From NCBI GenBank assembly GCA_965221605.1, contig CBDCSK010000013.1, positions 372,001 to 436,000 on the forward strand: a stretch of 64,000 nt of DNA, written 5' to 3'. The notes beneath the pieces were generated by a model. It was not told the origin of the DNA. It did not search any database and saw only the letters and a list, made by a program, of their open reading frames with translations. The DNA comes from Aldehydirespirator sp965221605. GTDB lineage: Bacteria > Actinomycetota > Acidimicrobiia > Acidimicrobiales > Aldehydirespiratoraceae. The position numbers and the translations under genes are program-made. Below are positions 62,478 to 64,000 of this stretch, in pieces; position 1 is the first letter of the stretch; the number at the start of each line of letters is the position of its first letter.

Positions 62478-64000
62478 CTAGTCATCCCTGGTCGCTACGA
62501 GGCTGCCGTCGGGAGCCACTTCGGTCCGCCACCCGGCGCGGATGACCGTGGTCGTCTCGCGCTCCTCCACGATGGCCGGTCCCGCGAAGGCCGCTCCCAC
62601 ACCGAGATCCTGCCTCCGGTACACCGGCACCACAAGCGGGTCGGCCCCCCGCTGGAGGACCGCGGGCCGGTGCGATACGGGCTCCGCCGCCCCGCCGCCG
62701 ACACCGGCCACCACCTGGGGTGTCACCGCGGCCTCCTCCGCATAGGCCGAGAGCCGCCATGTCACCGCCTCTATCTCCACATCGGGAATGGTCATGCCGT
62801 AGATCCGCCGGTACTCCGCCTCGAAGGCTTCCACCACCTCTGTGTCTGAGGCGGGCCACGACTCACCGGAGCCCAGCCAGACGGTGATCTCATTTCCCTG
62901 CCCCGAGTACCGGGCGTCCAGCCCGTACCGGAAGCGCACCTCGGCTTCGGGCACGCCGGCCGCCAGCAGCACCCGGCGACCCTCACCCCGCAGCTCCTCC
63001 AGCAGCCGGTCCCGCTCGGCCCCGTCGACACTGCCCAACAGCCGGGGCATGGAACGAGCCAGGTCGATCCGGACCGGCGACACCAGCGTCCCGAACGCCG
63101 ACAGCACGCTCGCATTCGGCGGGAAGATGATCGTGTCGCTCTCCAGGAGGTCGGCGACACCACAGGCGTGCACCGGGCCGGCGCCGCCGAAGGCCAGGAT
63201 GGTGACCCCCCGCAGGTCGACGCCCTGCTCGACCCCGTGCATCCGGGCTGCCGCGGCCATGTTCTGGTCCACCACTTCGGAGATCCCGGCCGCGGTGTCG
63301 ATCACCGTCAGGCCGAGCCCGGCCGCGGTGGTGGCCACCGCCGCGGTGGCCGCGTCGCCGTCGAGGGGCATGTCGCCGCCGAGGAAGGCGTCCGGGTCGA
63401 GTAGCCCCAGCACCACGTCGGCGTCGGTCACCGCCGCGGTCGTGCCGCCGCGGCCGTAGGACGCCGGGCCCGGATCGGCGCCCGCGGACTCCGGGCCCAC
63501 CTTCAGCAGGCCGAACCGGTCGAGCCGGGCCAGCGAGCCCCCACCCGCGCCGATCTCGACCAGATCCACCGACGGCACCGACACCGGGAACCCGGACCCC
63601 TTCTTGAACCGGTAGATCCTGGCCACCTCGAAGGTATTGGTCAGGGCCGGCTCGCCGTCGGTGACCAGGCAGGCCTTGGCAGTGGTGCCGCCCATGTCGA
63701 AGCAGAGCAGTCGTCCGGACCCGAGCCGGTCGGCATACCACTTGCCGGCCAGCGCGCCCGCCGCCGGTCCCGACTCCACCAGCCGGATCGGACCCCGGGC
63801 GGCGTCGTCGGCCGACACCACACCGCCGTTGGACAGCATCATCAGCACCGACCCGCCGAACCCCTCGGCCGAGAGCCACTTCTGCAGCTCGTCCAGGTAG
63901 GGGCCGATGACCGGCATCGTCGCGGCGTTGCAGGCCGCGGTGATCATTCGGGGGTACTCGCGGATCTGCGGCGATATCTCCGCAGAGATGCACACCGGAA
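62478..64000 (-). CDS. hyuA: Hydantoinase A/oxoprolinase-family subunit, 5' end outside window
   Basis: At least 507 residues are visible; the N-terminal ATP-binding part is beyond base 64000. Seen: CISAEISPQIREYPRMITAACNAA, MLSNGGVVSADDAARGPIRLVESGPAAGA, LCFDMGGTTAKACLV (second actin-like phosphate loop), GAGGGSLARLD and RFGLLKVGPESAGADPGPASYGRGG. It couples ATP hydrolysis to opening of a cyclic amide together with the HyuB subunit encoded next. Upstream context is unknown. Confidence 0.92.
   Translation of the reverse strand, partial: PVCISAEISPQIREYPRMITAACNAATMPVIGPYLDELQKWLSAEGFGGSVLMMLSNGGVVSADDAARGPIRLVESGPAAGALAGKWYADRLGSGRLLCFDMGGTTAKACLVTDGEPALTNTFEVARIYRFKKGSGFPVSVPSVDLVEIGAGGGSLARLDRFGLLKVGPESAGADPGPASYGRGGTTAAVTDADVVLGLLDPDAFLGGDMPLDGDAATAAVATTAAGLGLTVIDTAAGISEVVDQNMAAAARMHGVEQGVDLRGVTILAFGGAGPVHACGVADLLESDTIIFPPNASVLSAFGTLVSPVRIDLARSMPRLLGSVDGAERDRLLEELRGEGRRVLLAAGVPEAEVRFRYGLDARYSGQGNEITVWLGSGESWPASDTEVVEAFEAEYRRIYGMTIPDVEIEAVTWRLSAYAEEAAVTPQVVAGVGGGAAEPVSHRPAVLQRGADPLVVPVYRRQDLGVGAAFAGPAIVEERETTTVIRAGWRTEVAPDGSLVATRDD

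Noticed and set aside
60780..62849. 689-codon frame on the plus strand opposite hyuB
   Set aside because: Low-complexity His/Gly/Arg translation and no ribosome site; sense strand is hydantoinase B.

Overview
High-GC (about 70%) actinobacterial DNA. An F420-type luciferase-like oxidoreductase, methenyl-H4MPT cyclohydrolase, four Rieske oxygenase alpha subunits, an acetamidase and CTAG-overlapping gene ends suggest an uncultured Actinomycetota lineage, perhaps Acidimicrobiia. That placement is inference only. No rRNA, tRNA, CRISPR array, transposase or phage gene was seen. The only gene-free stretch above 300 bases is 11044-11547.

Layout. 1-812: two toxin-antitoxin type modules on the minus strand. 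961-9773: catabolic genes (carbamoylase-type amidohydrolase, two medium-chain dehydrogenases, three VOC proteins, FGGY kinase, amidohydrolase, acetamidase). 9826-11043: MFS transporter. 11548-13759: an apparently transferred type II restriction-modification pair whose endonuclease resembles NotI. 13790-18695: minus-strand operon with two Rieske alpha subunits, one beta subunit, a class I aldolase and a DUF1989 protein. 18796-19430: VapBC module. 19583-21343: an NCS2 nucleobase permease fused to a degenerate anti-sigma/GHKL-like domain. 21388-33016: polyketide locus (alpha/beta hydrolase, 3218-residue type I PKS, stand-alone ACP with its own promoter, 4'-phosphopantetheinyl transferase). 33074-38667: amidase, Rieske oxygenase, flavin reductase, and alpha and beta subunits of a TPP-dependent 2-oxoacid-type dehydrogenase. 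38664-40424: a second NCS2-GHKL fusion. 40585-45129: single lipoyl domain, two SDRs, methenyl-H4MPT cyclohydrolase, two duplicated membrane coiled-coil proteins and an F420/LLM oxidoreductase. 45145-47736: hydrolase, secreted or anchored protein, 2-oxoglutarate oxygenase. 47747-52987: BMP-type nucleoside ABC transporter whose binding lipoprotein carries a long Ala/Glu coiled coil. 53183-58349: divergent Rieske oxygenase plus molybdenum hydroxylase, with Mo and FAD subunits fused. 58431-59257: duplicated small proteins. 59254-64000: CoA ligase, hydantoinase B and hydantoinase A (5' end outside the window).

How it may work together. Most of the window looks like uptake and degradation of nitrogen heterocycles or methylated nitrogen compounds: NCS2 and BMP transporters bring in nucleobases or nucleosides, Mo hydroxylase and Rieske oxygenases oxidise them, and amidohydrolases, hydantoinases, the carbamoylase and the amidase open C-N bonds. 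Rieske demethylation would release C1 units that the H4MPT enzyme and LLM protein could handle. These substrate assignments are inferences from family and context. The most unusual elements are the paired permease-GHKL fusions, the truncated HR-type PKS ending in an AT-less module, the NotI-like restriction system, the Mo-FAD fusion with four extra cysteines, and the coiled-coil binding lipoprotein.
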